From NCBI RefSeq assembly GCF_000611645.1, contig NW_014013557.1:1-40000 (forward strand): 40,000 bases of DNA. Reading direction: 5' to 3'. Source of the DNA: Monoraphidium neglectum (lineage: Eukaryota; Chlorophyta; Chlorophyceae; Sphaeropleales; Selenastraceae). Below, one piece after another: positions 22,663 through 37,377 of this stretch. The number at the start of each line of letters is the position of its first letter. Positions within the stretch are counted from its first letter, which is position 1. The translations under genes and the position numbers were made by a program. The notes beneath the pieces are model-generated. The model ran no database searches and was not told where the DNA came from. It saw only the letters and a program-made list of their open reading frames with translations.

Positions 22663-24225
22663 CTTCTAGTCTACAATGAGAGCATCAAGTTTTTGAAAAC
22701 AAATGGAAGGCGGGCCAGTCCAAGCATCAGCCCTTTGTACATACAGGCAACGCAGTGGCCAAGCGTGAACAGCAGGGAGCCAGATGGCTGGGGCTGCTGC
22801 TCGGCTTGGAGGAACTCCGAGCATGCATTCGTTGTGCGCTTTCACCTGCTAAGCAACCACACAGCCCTGCTGCGTACCGTCATGAGAGCTTTGCAGGTAC
22901 TGTAAGACTGGTGTGCGTCTCGCTTGTGCCGCCCCCCTTCCCCCTTGCGGTGCATGAAATTGCACCTGTGCTGCGCGCAAGATGAGAGGATTTTTTTGCG
23001 TCTCTGGACCCGCCGAATTATGTGTATGATGTGTTCAAGCTTGAAATGAACAAAATGTGTGTGTTCTGTGCCCGAGCTCTGCCATCACGATATCACCAGG
23101 CGTTATGATGAAATCTCGATCGCCATGTGCACGATAGCGACCGATGGCGCCCAAGCCATGCACCCTGCAGGGGGATAGAGCTGCAGCACAGTCGGCAACC
23201 TGCAAAGGTAATCCTAACACCTTGTAAGCAGGCCTGCACAGGTCCCGTCCCCTTCGGATTCGAACGGTTCTGGCGTCTCCCTCCCCCTCCCTCTCCCTCT
23301 CGCGCGTGCATGCAGGACATGCATGTGGCAGCCTGCCACGACCTCTCGTCGTAGCTGTATGGCTAATGGAGCTGGTCAGGAAGCCCATGGGTTTTGGCTA
23401 TGCATGCATATGCAGGAAGGGGTGTGAAGTCAGTCAAGGCCTGATTCACAGCCATGCAGAGTCCACTCTGCCAACGATGTGTCAATGAGTTGCCGAGTAA
23501 TGGGCTCCCCCAGCTGGGGAGGGGGGGGGGATGGCGGCTGGCTTGCCAGCCAAACGGATGTGCACGTATGCATGCTACGATGGAGTATTATCTATATCAC
23601 GCAGGCTCTGCATGCGTTTGCCCTGAACTTCATCCTTTCTGATCCTGCACCGTCGGCTCGGTCAGCATCACAGTGGTCAGCATGCAGTACCCCATGCAGG
23701 GACAGCGGGGCCTCGTGAGGGCTCACTACAGATGTTCCACTGGACGCATTTTTGTACACAGCAGTGTGTGTGCCTTCCGCAGCGATGATGTACGTGCCTC
23801 CACACATATGTACACCATCACAATTTTAAACATACCTTCTTCCGGCTGACACAAGTCCCGCGCGCCGTCAAGCACTTACAGTACGCGCCGTAACAGTGCT
23901 TACAAGAGCGCGGCTGCACATGAAGCCCGGGCAGGGCGCAGGTACAAGGTTATGCGTGGTGTTGCACCTGTAGCCTGAGGCTTGTAGGGATCTCGGCGCG
24001 CATCACCCGCGCTTCGTCCCTCTCGCCGCAGGCCCTAGAAGGACCAACAGGTTTGCAAACAAGCAGAAAGCTCAGCGGAAACCCGGAGCAGGTGAACAAG
24101 CCGGATGCAGCAGTTGCCCACGGCCAAGTCGCCGACTGCTGCTGCTGCATGGCCAAAGCGCCACCCGCCCCCCCTCTGGCCCATCCCTGACGTCCAATGC
24201 CAAGCTCTTGTACCCGTCCTGTTGC
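22663..24225. other. Gap before the SRPK gene
   Basis: Holds the 3' UTR of the membrane-protein gene and, further on, the promoter and 5' UTR of the kinase gene. Open frames on both strands are short and without family resemblance. A pyrimidine-rich CCCTC run lies near 23276-23300 and a G run at 23518-23530. Confidence 0.5.
22901..22905 (+). terminator. TGTAA poly(A) signal of the membrane-protein gene
   Basis: Plus-strand TGTAA about 240 bases after the proposed stop at 22660-22662. Confidence 0.5.
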
Positions 24226-27850
<3,625 letters not shown>

Positions 27851-28593
27851 TGGCGGGCTGGGTGGATGGGGGCATGCCCGCATTGGATATTGTAGCATGC
27901 AATGTGCCGCCCTCCTGGATTGGATTTCACAGCTACACCCACCGAGATGTGCCTGTGCGCAGCTTTAGTGGGAACAGGTGCCGGCACTTGGTTGGTTGTG
28001 GGAGGGAGCACTTACATTCCATGGCCGCTGCCAATGCAGCAGCGCCGCTGGCGTGAGCATCACATCTGTTTGACAACACGAGCCAGCTTGTGGCCCGTTG
28101 CGTGCTGCCCTGCAGGCTTGCCTAGACCCATCCTCTTGGCTGCAACCCGGCGCCTAGACGGCCCCAGTGAGTCACACTGCTGGCTGCTGCCGCCGTGGCC
28201 GCCCATTTTGCAGGTCACCTTCGCCACGGACGCGGACACCAACACATGGCAATTCGGTACACTAGCGGCTTCAAAACCGTGCATCCCTCGTTTGGCAGTT
28301 TCAGATCCGCAGGGTGAGCGGCTGACATTCCTGCTCAACCTTTTTCAAGTCTCAAGTGCAAACGCCGCGGTCAGGGTTTGCCACATTTCTTTCTGCAGAG
28401 AGTTCTTTTTCAACTGATGGCATTTTATATGTTTTCATCAATCTGAACACAAACACAGAGCGCGTCTTTACGCAGTAACGAGCTCAGTCAGGACGGCATC
28501 TCTGCAAGTGAATGCAGGCAGGGAACCACGCGGGGATGCTGGCAGTAGCGTCGTGGTGCAGGGGTCAGCAGCAGTTCCCTCACACTTATGCCA

Positions 28594-28650
<57 letters not shown>

Positions 28651-29369
28651 ACTACTGCTGCCATGTACACAGGCTAGGCGGGCGGTACTAATATACTGCA
28701 CAGCATCCAATTCCGGCATTATCGTCCCTCCATGAAGGGCAGGTGGTAGACAAAGCTATGACCTGTTCGTTGGTTGGAACGCAACGCTTTCTTGCTAGCA
28801 GTAAACAAGTCTATCTGATTAGATGCATGATGACCAGATCAGACAGGGCACGGGGGACTGGCTTGCGTGGACCGAAGCCGCCGCGCCGCTCCCCACCAAG
28901 GTAACGGGGGAGGTTGGTGATCCCCCGACGGAGCGAGTCTGCGCTTGCTTCTTCCCGAGTCCTCCTGGGCTATGCTCAATGGCTCTGCAAGCCTGGATGG
29001 TTTGATGCAGCGTGTTTACCGCATGAGTGTGCAGAGGTTGCAGTGTGGTTGCCAGGAAGCTTTTTGTGTGGAAGTCCCAGCAGGTCTTTCAGCAGTGTGG
29101 CGGTGTCCTTGTAATTTGTCCCTCCGACATCCAAGACAATGGAGTGGAGCTGGACTTGTTGAGAGGGGCGTGCCCGCTGCTGAATGCAGCTTCAACTCCT
29201 CCAAGTGGTGACACAGCTCCAGAGGATCATCGAAGTGGCGGCAGCCTTCATCACACGAAAAGCGGCGCCACCTGCACCCAAAACAGGCGCATACCTCCTC
29301 GCGATTACCCCCGGATAAGGACAGGCAGATGGGTTCCCAGGTGTGGTTCCAGCCCCACGAGCCGGCTTG
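27851..29369. other. Intergenic stretch between SRPK and a LINE relic
   Basis: Holds the SRPK 3' UTR and the long CTG repeat at 28595-28650. An open frame near 28205-28400 starts after an acceptor-like TTTTGCAG, but its sequence does not resemble SRPK, so I leave it out. The part 28880-29369 is in the same orientation as the downstream LINE relic and may be a decayed 5' part of it. No domain is recognisable there. Confidence 0.45.
28595..28650. repeat. (CTG)18 trinucleotide repeat
   Basis: Nearly 19 uninterrupted CTG units, then CTACTACTGCTG. This is the longest trinucleotide tract of the window and it lies outside any recognised gene. Confidence 0.95.
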
Positions 29370-31050
29370 TTGAGTCAATTGAGGATGCAAAAGTCTTCAG
29401 GGACTGCATCAAAACGCTCATCAACTGCAAGGCCCCTGGTCTTGATGGGGTTCAGTGCTCAGCTCAAAGTGATGTATGACTTGGGGTTGCAGTTGGGGTT
29501 GCAGCATAGATGCAACTGAGGTGATGAGGGACCTGTACGCGGGGGTCACAGCAAACGTGCAGACGCCATTTGGCAACACATACCCAATTCCAGTTGATAG
29601 GGGAACGATCCAAGGAGACAGCCGGTCCCCTTTCAGCTGTCTGTTGTACCTGGAACCCCTGCTGCGCTGGCTCCATCCATCACACTGGCAGACACATCAA
29701 CCCCGCTGTATGCCAGTCGAGGAAGCCCTCAAACAAGCCCTCCCGTCCTGGACGTATGCTGATAACATGAATAGTCTGACTGACACGCACCAGTAAAGAC
29801 GCGCAACAACAAGCACAGATGATATCCAGATTTGCCACATGGGCAGACATGCGAGTGAATATGGCAAAAAGCACAGTGAACTGCCTTGTACAACACGCTT
29901 GGTGACAAACCATGTGACAGCGCGGTGCTGCACCGGCGCCTCGCGGGGGTGTTCACAGCTGAGCAGCATGTGAAAGTTACACAGCTGCCGGCCCTTTCAC
30001 TTTCCTTGGAATCCTGATGACTGGTGACCTTCATTGGGGTTTTCAAGCGGCTGTGGCTCAAAAAACACTGGGCAGCAAAACCCGCTCAGTGACGCGCACG
30101 CATCTGAGCAGCTGGCAGAAAGAGCAAGTCCTCCGCACATCCCTCACACCCATGCTGCAATATAGGATGGCACTTTGCGCATATGGCCCAAACATTACAA
30201 AAACTAAATGCTGTCCTGCTAGCTCTTGTGAAGCAAATCCACGGCCTGCCTGACTGCACCGCAAATGCGTTTGCACTCGCTCAAGGAGAGAGGGGGGCTT
30301 GACTGCTCACCCATGCGAGCCGCCACTGTCTATACAGCTGTTTCTGCTGGTTGGTTGAAGCCCCTGGACGCCTTAGGACCTGGGCTCGAGCCCTGCGAAC
30401 TTACCAGTTGGATCTACAGTAGCCAAGAAAAGAGAGCACTCGATTTCGTACCTGCACCGCTTCTCACTGCGTCTCCGTCAAATTGAGCGCACAACGGATG
30501 CCGACTTGACAATGGCATGGGACAACCCGGACGAAGACAGGCGGGAACTCAGCCGCATGTTTTAGTGGTGGCAAGAACAGCGCGACGCCCACAGGGCCCA
30601 AGCGCCCGCGGCGGCGGCCCTGGCAAGTGAACAGTTTGGGCAAGACGCGTACACCGACCTGCACAAAGACTTGAAAGCTGGGGTGCTGACCATGGCAGCG
30701 TTGTTTGACTAAGGCGAACAAGATGCCCGCACCCTAGCAGAACTGCAGCAAAATATCCCGGGGTTCAAAGCCACACCCAAGAGCGCTAGCGCATCACAAT
30801 GCGGCTCTGCTTGGCTCAAGGAATGCGCATGCCCTCAAGAGATATCCCCGCGGAGGTCACACGGTGCTTCTGGCGCCCCAGCCTAGAGGAGCGCACAGTC
30901 CGCCCTGGCATATGGAGCGGCCTGGAAGACGCAATTACGTGCGTGATGGCGTGGGCGGGGGACCTGCGCGGCAATAGCGTGCTGCAGCGACTCCAACAGC
31001 CTTGCAAGCCCAGAACACAGCGGCTGCAGGCTAGGGCCTCTGCTGGTTGA
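29370..31050 (+). mobile_element. Decayed non-LTR (LINE) retrotransposon, reverse transcriptase part
   Basis: Pieces of a LINE reverse transcriptase appear in order but in changing frames. They are KAPGLDGV near 29430; RGTIQGDSRSPFSCLLYLEP near 29600-29655 (the family RG-x(2)-QGD-x(2)-SP motif); YADNMNSL near 29755 (catalytic YADD, second Asp lost); SRFATWADMRVNMAKS near 29830-29875; LGILMTGDLHWGF near 30010-30045; and HGLPDCTANAFALAQ near 30240-30285. A longer tail frame from about 30478 has two stops (TAG at 30562-30564, TAA at 30710-30712) and a KSASASQCGSAWL piece like the C-terminal region of algal LINEs. The palm segment with the first catalytic Asp is missing. Stops, shifts and the deletion show it is dead. 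Ends and target-site duplications were not found. Confidence 0.75.
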
Positions 31051-31736
31051 GGGTTGTACTTGCTGCGGACTGATGTTGGAGTGCTGATTTTGGCCGCGAG
31101 ATTGTGGCGTGGCAACAGGCAGCAGAATGAGCATATTGTCGTGTTTTGGCACTGGACATGATATGGCGCGACAAGTAGACGCGAATCTTCCAATTCGTCG
31201 CCCTGTCTGCGCCCACAAGCGCACACACGGCATGTTGCTTTGGGACCAGATTATTCCATAGAGTTGAAGGTTAGCAATTACACGCACTTGTGATGCCACA
31301 ATCAGACTGTTGGCTGGCGCCCGCGGCCCACTGTGTCCCTCATTTCAGTCGCCTCCAGGGGAAGGGGTGCTGAAGCCCCGCAGTGACGCCGGGAGAGTAT
31401 GGGCAGGCGGCTAAACAAGGGCTCCCGGTACGCAAAAAGCGCCAACCGGCGCGATCTTGCGAGCAAGTAGCCGTCCTCCATTGTGCAGCAAGCTGGGAGT
31501 ATGCACCCCACAGTCCAGCGCAGCCGCATCATGGGACCGCGCAACTCCTCAGCTCAAGCCGTGTCATCCGCCTCAGCAGGATGCGAAGGCGCCCCACACA
31601 GCCCTGTGCGGCGCAGCCCTGCATGGCGCAGCCCCTTGTCACCAAGCGCAATACACGCGTCTGTGATCCTGGGGCAAACAGCCTTGCTCTACGCTGGCGG
31701 CATCAGGCCGCATCGAAGGGCCCTGCTGTTGACGGG
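31051..31736. other. Biotin carboxylase 3' UTR and flank
   Basis: Mostly the 3' UTR of the minus-strand biotin carboxylase gene, with a TGTAA (minus) at 31278-31282. Plus-strand open frames here are antisense shadows and match no family. Confidence 0.5.
31278..31282 (-). terminator. TGTAA poly(A) signal of the biotin carboxylase gene
   Basis: TTACA on plus, TGTAA on the gene strand, about 455 bases past the stop codon at 31737-31739. Confidence 0.5.
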
Positions 31737-32821
31737 CTAGACCAGCATCTTGGTCTTGGACTTGGCGGCCTTGACCTTCTCGGACAAGAAGGACTTGACC
31801 TGCAGGGTTGTTGGTGTGGGGTGTGCAGGGCGGTTGAGTGCATGAGTGGGTGGCTATGCAGGGAGGTTGTGCAGGACGGGCTGCTTTGCAGATCTGTTGC
31901 ATCAGTCAATGGAATTTCACATGGGTCAGTAAATCGTGGGAGGGGTGAACCCGGACGTGCGGGTGTTGAGCGAGCCCAGGTGTGGTGGGTGGATGCAGCA
32001 CCTTGTGCTGATGTGTGCGCCTTGCAGGCTCATGATCTACATGCAATGCCACATGCAACACAACGCATCTCCGACGTGCACCGAGAGGTGCCACGTCTTG
32101 ACCCGCCCCCCCCTCCCCCCACGCACAAGATTCCCGTTTCACAGGAGTGAGAGCGCACACGCGCGTGTGCACCCATCTACACACAAACCCACGTGCAGAC
32201 GCGCATGCGTTTGCATGCGCGTTGCCCTCCCACATGCACGCACACGTCCTTGCACGCGACCTACCCTGCTAGTGGGTGGCGGCGTGGTGAGCTCGGCCTG
32301 GTACTTGGGGATGAAGCCCGTGTCGACGTCGCCAGCCCTGAAGGCCGGGTGGTCCAGGATCAGCTTGTGGAAGGGGCCCGTGGTGGGGACACCCACAATC
32401 ACCGTCTCGTCCAGCGCACGCAGCATGCGCGTGATGGCCTGGGCGTTTGGGGCAGGGGTGGTCGGGGTTACCGCATGGAACCATGTGTGGAGTTGGGAGG
32501 GAGCGATGGGGTGGGTTGCAAGTGATGCATCAGTGGTCGCTGCGAGTGCTGATCTCTGCCCCCCAAGTTGGATTGCCTTCACACCAACAACGCTGATACC
32601 CCCGCGCTGACACCCCCTGCAGTGAACATATGTATCCGCGGCCCACCTGGTCCCTGTCCTCCGCCCAGACGATGAGCTTGCCCAGCAGCGAGTCGTAGTT
32701 CGGGGGCACAAGGTAGTCCGGGTACAGGTGGCTGTCCATGCGCACGTTGGGGCCTGCGCGTATGCGAGTAAGAGGGCGGGCGGGCATGATGGAGTGTTGC
32801 AATCATGCAATGGTGTGTAGG

Positions 32822-32855
<34 letters not shown>

Positions 32856-32871
32856 GCCTGCGCGCGCGCGC

Positions 32872-32902
<31 letters not shown>

Positions 32903-35839
32903 TGCGCGCGCGTGAGTGTGCGCACTGCAGAATGCACATTTGCAAAGGAAAGGTGATGATGTTGGTGTTGATCAGATGAAGCATGGGCTCAAGGGGTGTA
33001 GGTGGCCACTCAGGCACCATTGGGTGGCCACAGTGGTCCAAGAAATGAGAGGCGGGCATTGGTAAAGGACGGTCGATCAGCAGCATGCGAGGGGTCGCAG
33101 CTGGTGCAGCCCTGCGCTTGTGCTGAGCGCCACTTGCATGTTGTGCACGGGAGGCTGCGGGCCCTTTCAGCTCAAACTCGCATGCACATCCTGTGAACTG
33201 TGGTGGATGCAAACAAAGGCCCCAGAGCAATCCTTGTGCAGCGCACCGCCGGGTGCGAGGTAGGTGGAGACGCGGCCGGGACCAGGGCGGAAGTTCTGGA
33301 AGGGGTCCTCTGCGTTGATGCGGCATTCAATGGCGTGGCCCTGCGGGGAGTATGTCGTTTGTGAGTTGCTGGGGTCAAAGAAAGTCAGCTCAGGGCGAGG
33401 CTGGGCGTGCAGCATGTCTCACGGCAGGGCTGAAATGACGAATCTGCTTCTACAGCGCAACTGCCCATCACCAGTCCGAAACCCCCCCTCCTGCGAAACA
33501 GCGAGCCCTGCTCTGCTAGCCACCTCCCTTGATGCCCAGCGTGGCGGGCTCAAGCAAGCCCCTTCCCTGGCCACAAAGCCCCGGGCTCCCACCTTGAAGG
33601 TGATGTCCTCCTGCTTGAAACGCAGAGGGTGGCCCTGGGCCACCCTGATCTGCTCCTGGATCAGGTCCACGCCTGTGATCATCTCCGTCACGGGGTGCTC
33701 CACCTGCCAATGAGGTATGCAGACATGTCCGTTCACCAGGGTTGATGTCAAAGAGAGTTTGGAGCGAGTGTGCGTGTGCGATGCTTACGGGCATGCATAC
33801 ATGCGCCCACGTGCGCATGTGTGGACTTGCACGCGCGCATTCACGTTACGCTCACACATGGCGCGCGCGTGCATGTGTGTGTGTGTGCATGTGTGTGTGT
33901 GTGTATGGAAGTTTGTCAATCTCGTCCTCAAGCGTGAAGGTGCCTTGGGTGTTGGCAGTGCCGACGGGGCTCCGAGATTGCACCAGCTTTCGTCGCAATA
34001 AGTTATGGGGAAAGGGTGGCTGAGGTCCTTCGATCTCCTCAAAGCAGCGACCTCCCTGTGTCCCTTCATCTTTGTCCTCCTGTACCCCCGCCCCCATCAC
34101 CGTTCATTCTTCAACTGTCCGCATTCCTGAGGGTGCACCCACCTGGATGCGCGTGTTCATCTCCATGAAGTAGAAGCCCTTCTTCTCCCACAGGAACTCG
34201 ATGGTGCCCACACCCACGTAGCCGATGGCGCGCGCAGCGTTCACCGCGGCCTCACCCATCTGCTGACGCACCTGGTGGCGAGCAGGGGGTGAGAGGAAGA
34301 CACAAGGATGAGGGGCATTGAGTTGCATCCAGACAATGAGTGCTAGCAGTACTGATGGCGGGTATGTGCGTCAGAATGGAATCCCGCAGGGCGCGGAGCT
34401 TCTGGTGTCCAGAGTCCGCACTCTCCCATTCCTTGCACGAGCAACTGCCCCTGGCTCGGCTTCCCCTCTCTCACCTCTGGTGTGAGGGCCGGGCTGGGCG
34501 CCTCCTCCACAAGCTTCTGGTTGCGGCGCTGCACCGAGCAGTCGCGCTCGCCCAGGTGCACCACATTGCCAAACTTGTCGGCCAGCACCTGTCACCGTGA
34601 CACGAAGGGCTATCAAGGGTTGGCGCGCATATGCGTTCGAGTGCGCTTACATGTCTGGCACTCCCTGCCTTGAAGTCTCACCCGCCCTGCGCACAGCGAA
34701 CCACCCACCGGGCAGCCTGCCTCGAGTTGCTGCGCCTGCCGACACCCAGCGGGCCTCTCGCCCCGACGCCTCGCCTCTGCTCCCTTGGAATCCTCACAAC
34801 CCGGCATCCAACCCCACCGCAACCACCCGGCTCTCCAAGTGGCCTGTCAGCAGCTGCCGGACAGCGCCTGGCCCCAGCCCCTCTGCCAGGCCTCACTTCA
34901 CCCTCCATGAACCCCGCACCACCCACCTGGAACTCAATGTGGCGAGGGTTCTGCACATAGCGCTCAATGTAGACGGCGCCGTTGCCAAAGGCCGCCTCTG
35001 CCTCCTGCTGCGCCTGCTTCAGGAGTGGCAGGAACTCCTCTTCCTTGGTGGCCAGGCGCATGCCCCTTGGGGCCGGGCCAGATGAGAGCGGGAGGGGAGG
35101 GGTTAAGGAGGGGGTCCACGGTGTAAGCGAGCGGGCCTACGGCATCGTAAAAAGTGTGGATGTGGAACAGCGCACGGATTCCCCGCGCGCGCACACAACT
35201 TGGGCCGGCCGCTGCTGGATGGCTGCGCACGATGTCGCTCTGCTGCGGCGCCCCGTGGGGCTGTCCGTGGTGCCATTCACACATCTCCATGGATTCCCCA
35301 TCCCCGCCCCTCAACCCCCAAAACTATTTATATGCCAGTGCCGCACCTGCCGCCGCCACCCGCAGTGGCCTTGATCATGAGGGGGAAGCCCACCTCCCCG
35401 GCCACCTGCATGGCCTGGGCATCATTCTCAATCAGGCCCGCGCTGCCGGGGACGGTGGGCACACCAGCCTGGCGGGGGGGGGGGGGGGTGCGGCGTGGGT
35501 GAGTTGCAGCGCGCTCAGTGGCGCAGCGATGCGGTGCGGTATCGTCGAGGCGAGTCGTGTCAGGATGCACAAATTGCACGTGTGCAACAGAAGCGGTGAG
35601 CCGTGAGCCGTGAGCAGTGCAGACCACAGCCGAGCCTCTGCAAGAGGACGCCGCTCCAACGCATGTGGCATGCATGCATACGCACGAGTTGTTGTTGCAG
35701 CACGGACTGCAGGTTGCACGTTTGCTAACCCACAGAGGAATGAGGCTCACACATGCACACATGTGCTCACATAGTCGCATGCACACGCAAGCGCACACAT
35801 CAACACATGCGTACATGCGCGCACGCATGTGCTCACGGG

Positions 35840-35891
<52 letters not shown>

Positions 35892-37377
35892 TTCACACAC
35901 GTGCCCTCTCCGCCTCTCTCACTGACGTGTTTGATGGCACACAAACACGCAGCTACGCCCCTCTACCCCACCCCCACCTTCTTCATGGTGTCCCTGGCGG
36001 TGGCCTTGTCCCCCATCACGCGGATCTGCGCCGGCTTGGGGCCGATGAACTCCAGCCCGTGGTCGTTGCAGATCTCAACAAAGTTGGCGTTCTCAGACAG
36101 GAAGCCGTAGCCCTGTGAAGGACAAGAAGGCGGCGGAGGGGGCAAGGAGCCGGGGATGGGTCAGAGTGCGCCCACAAGTGTCGAGGTCATGTCGATAGGG
36201 GCAGGGGCGAAAACACGGGACAGAGGAGTGCCCCGCGACAGCACGCTCGCCAAGCGTGGCCCGGGCGCCACGCAGGCGGGATGCGGGTCCGAACCGGGTG
36301 AATAGCCTGTGCGCCGCGGCTGGTGGCCGCAGCCAGCAGGTTGGGGATGTTGAGGTATGACGCGGCGCTGGGGGCGTCGCCGATGCACACCGCCTCGTCA
36401 GCCAGCTGCGAGGACGAGGACAGATTTGGTGAGATGACAACAGATGAGACAGGCTCAGGTTTCCCCCGTAAGGTCGGGTGTGAAGGGGGTCGTAGCCCCG
36501 GGGTGCACCGAGCCAAGGGGCACAGGCGCCTTGGCGAGATCTTGATTGTATTTGGCGGCAGCTGACTGCTCATGGCATCGAGGCAGATGCAGCTACAGCA
36601 GCAGGGGCCGCAGCCGTGGGACTCCACCAGCGTCGCCGAGTATAAACAGGAAACAGGTCAGTCGAGACCCCTGGACGCGCCAGAACTAAGCCTCTTGGTC
36701 CGATCGGCAGACTGGAGACGGCGGCCCAAAGCACAGGCATGCGCACGCCCCCATCCCCGAGGCCCGTCGCCCTACCCGCTCCTTCCGCTGGCGTCTAAGC
36801 CAACAAGCAGCAGCCGCGACCCCAGCAGCAGCACGCGCAGCGACAGTAACAGCATCACGTCAGCATTGGCTGCATGTTGCGCTGCGTGCATCGACACGCA
36901 CCTTGGTGTGCAGGGAGTCCTTGTCGGCCGTAGAGTAGACAGCAACGGTCTGCAGGCCCATCTCCTTGCACGCGCGGATCACGCGTACTGCGATTTCCCC
37001 GCGGTTGGCGATCAGAACCTTCTTGAAGTCCACCTGGCCAGCTGGCTTGCCCTGGGCGCTAGCTCGGACGCTCAGCCGCGCACGCTGCTGCGAGCGGCGG
37101 GCCTCAGCGCCGCGACGGGCGACGGCGGATGCGCTGCGTGTGGGCTGTTGGCCAGGCTTGTGCTGTGCCACACATGGCCTGGAAGCGGTGAACAGCATCC
37201 TACGACCGCTGGCGTTCGCAAGGCCGCTGGCCTGCGTTGGGGAAGTCAGATAGGAGAAAGCCGCGGGCCGTGTCAGTACCAGCCACGCCCATTGGCCTCG
37301 AGCATATAAATTGGCGAATACGTACACATAATAGCCCCCATCATCACCTGCGCCTGGGCCTTCAGGGTGCCCTGCAT
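31737..37377 (-). CDS. Biotin carboxylase subunit of plastid acetyl-CoA carboxylase
   Basis: ATP-dependent carboxylation of the biotin on the carrier subunit, first half-reaction of heteromeric ACCase, which makes malonyl-CoA for fatty-acid synthesis in the chloroplast. Exons from the 5' end: 37377-37348, 37231-36902, 36405-36295, 36112-35978, 35468-35347, 35065-34927, 34588-34475, 34271-34143, 33703-33593, 33340-33247, 32753-32647, 32438-32265, 31799-31737. They join in frame into about 552 codons. After an Arg/Ser/Ala-rich transit-peptide-like start come [32 protein letters not shown], the ATP-grasp loop [70 protein letters not shown] and [11 protein letters not shown], all as in bacterial AccC. 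It is single-domain, with no biotinyl or carboxyltransferase part, so it is not the cytosolic multidomain enzyme. The C terminus is Lys-rich. Exon 1 codes for only ten residues. Confidence 0.95.
32824..32921. repeat. (GT)n microsatellite in an accC intron
   Basis: Two GT runs separated by GCGCGCGCG, within intron 10 of the biotin carboxylase gene. Confidence 0.92.
33871..33904. repeat. (GT)n microsatellite in an accC intron
   Basis: Interrupted GT run in intron 8 of the biotin carboxylase gene, preceded by GCGC/ACGT-rich alternating sequence from about 33770. Confidence 0.85.
35845..35888. repeat. (CA)n microsatellite in an accC intron
   Basis: About 22 CA units in intron 4 of the biotin carboxylase gene, preceded by interrupted CACATG-type repeats from about 35750. 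Confidence 0.93.

Noticed and set aside
23240..23275. A tRNA-like T-loop string GTTCGAATC on minus
   Set aside because: The flanking bases do not pair into a T stem and no acceptor stem or anticodon arm could be drawn.
28205..28417. A possible extra 3' exon of the SRPK gene after an acceptor-like TTTTGCAG
   Set aside because: The preceding frame already ends in a stop after the Arg/Ser-rich tail, and the candidate exon does not resemble the SRPK C terminus.
31383..32150. A 255-codon plus-strand open frame
   Set aside because: It is antisense to the last exon and 3' region of the biotin carboxylase gene and matches nothing.
32139..33326. A 395-codon minus-strand open frame in the biotin carboxylase region
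   Set aside because: Only its [15 protein letters not shown] part is real coding sequence (exon 12). The remainder reads through introns and a GT microsatellite.
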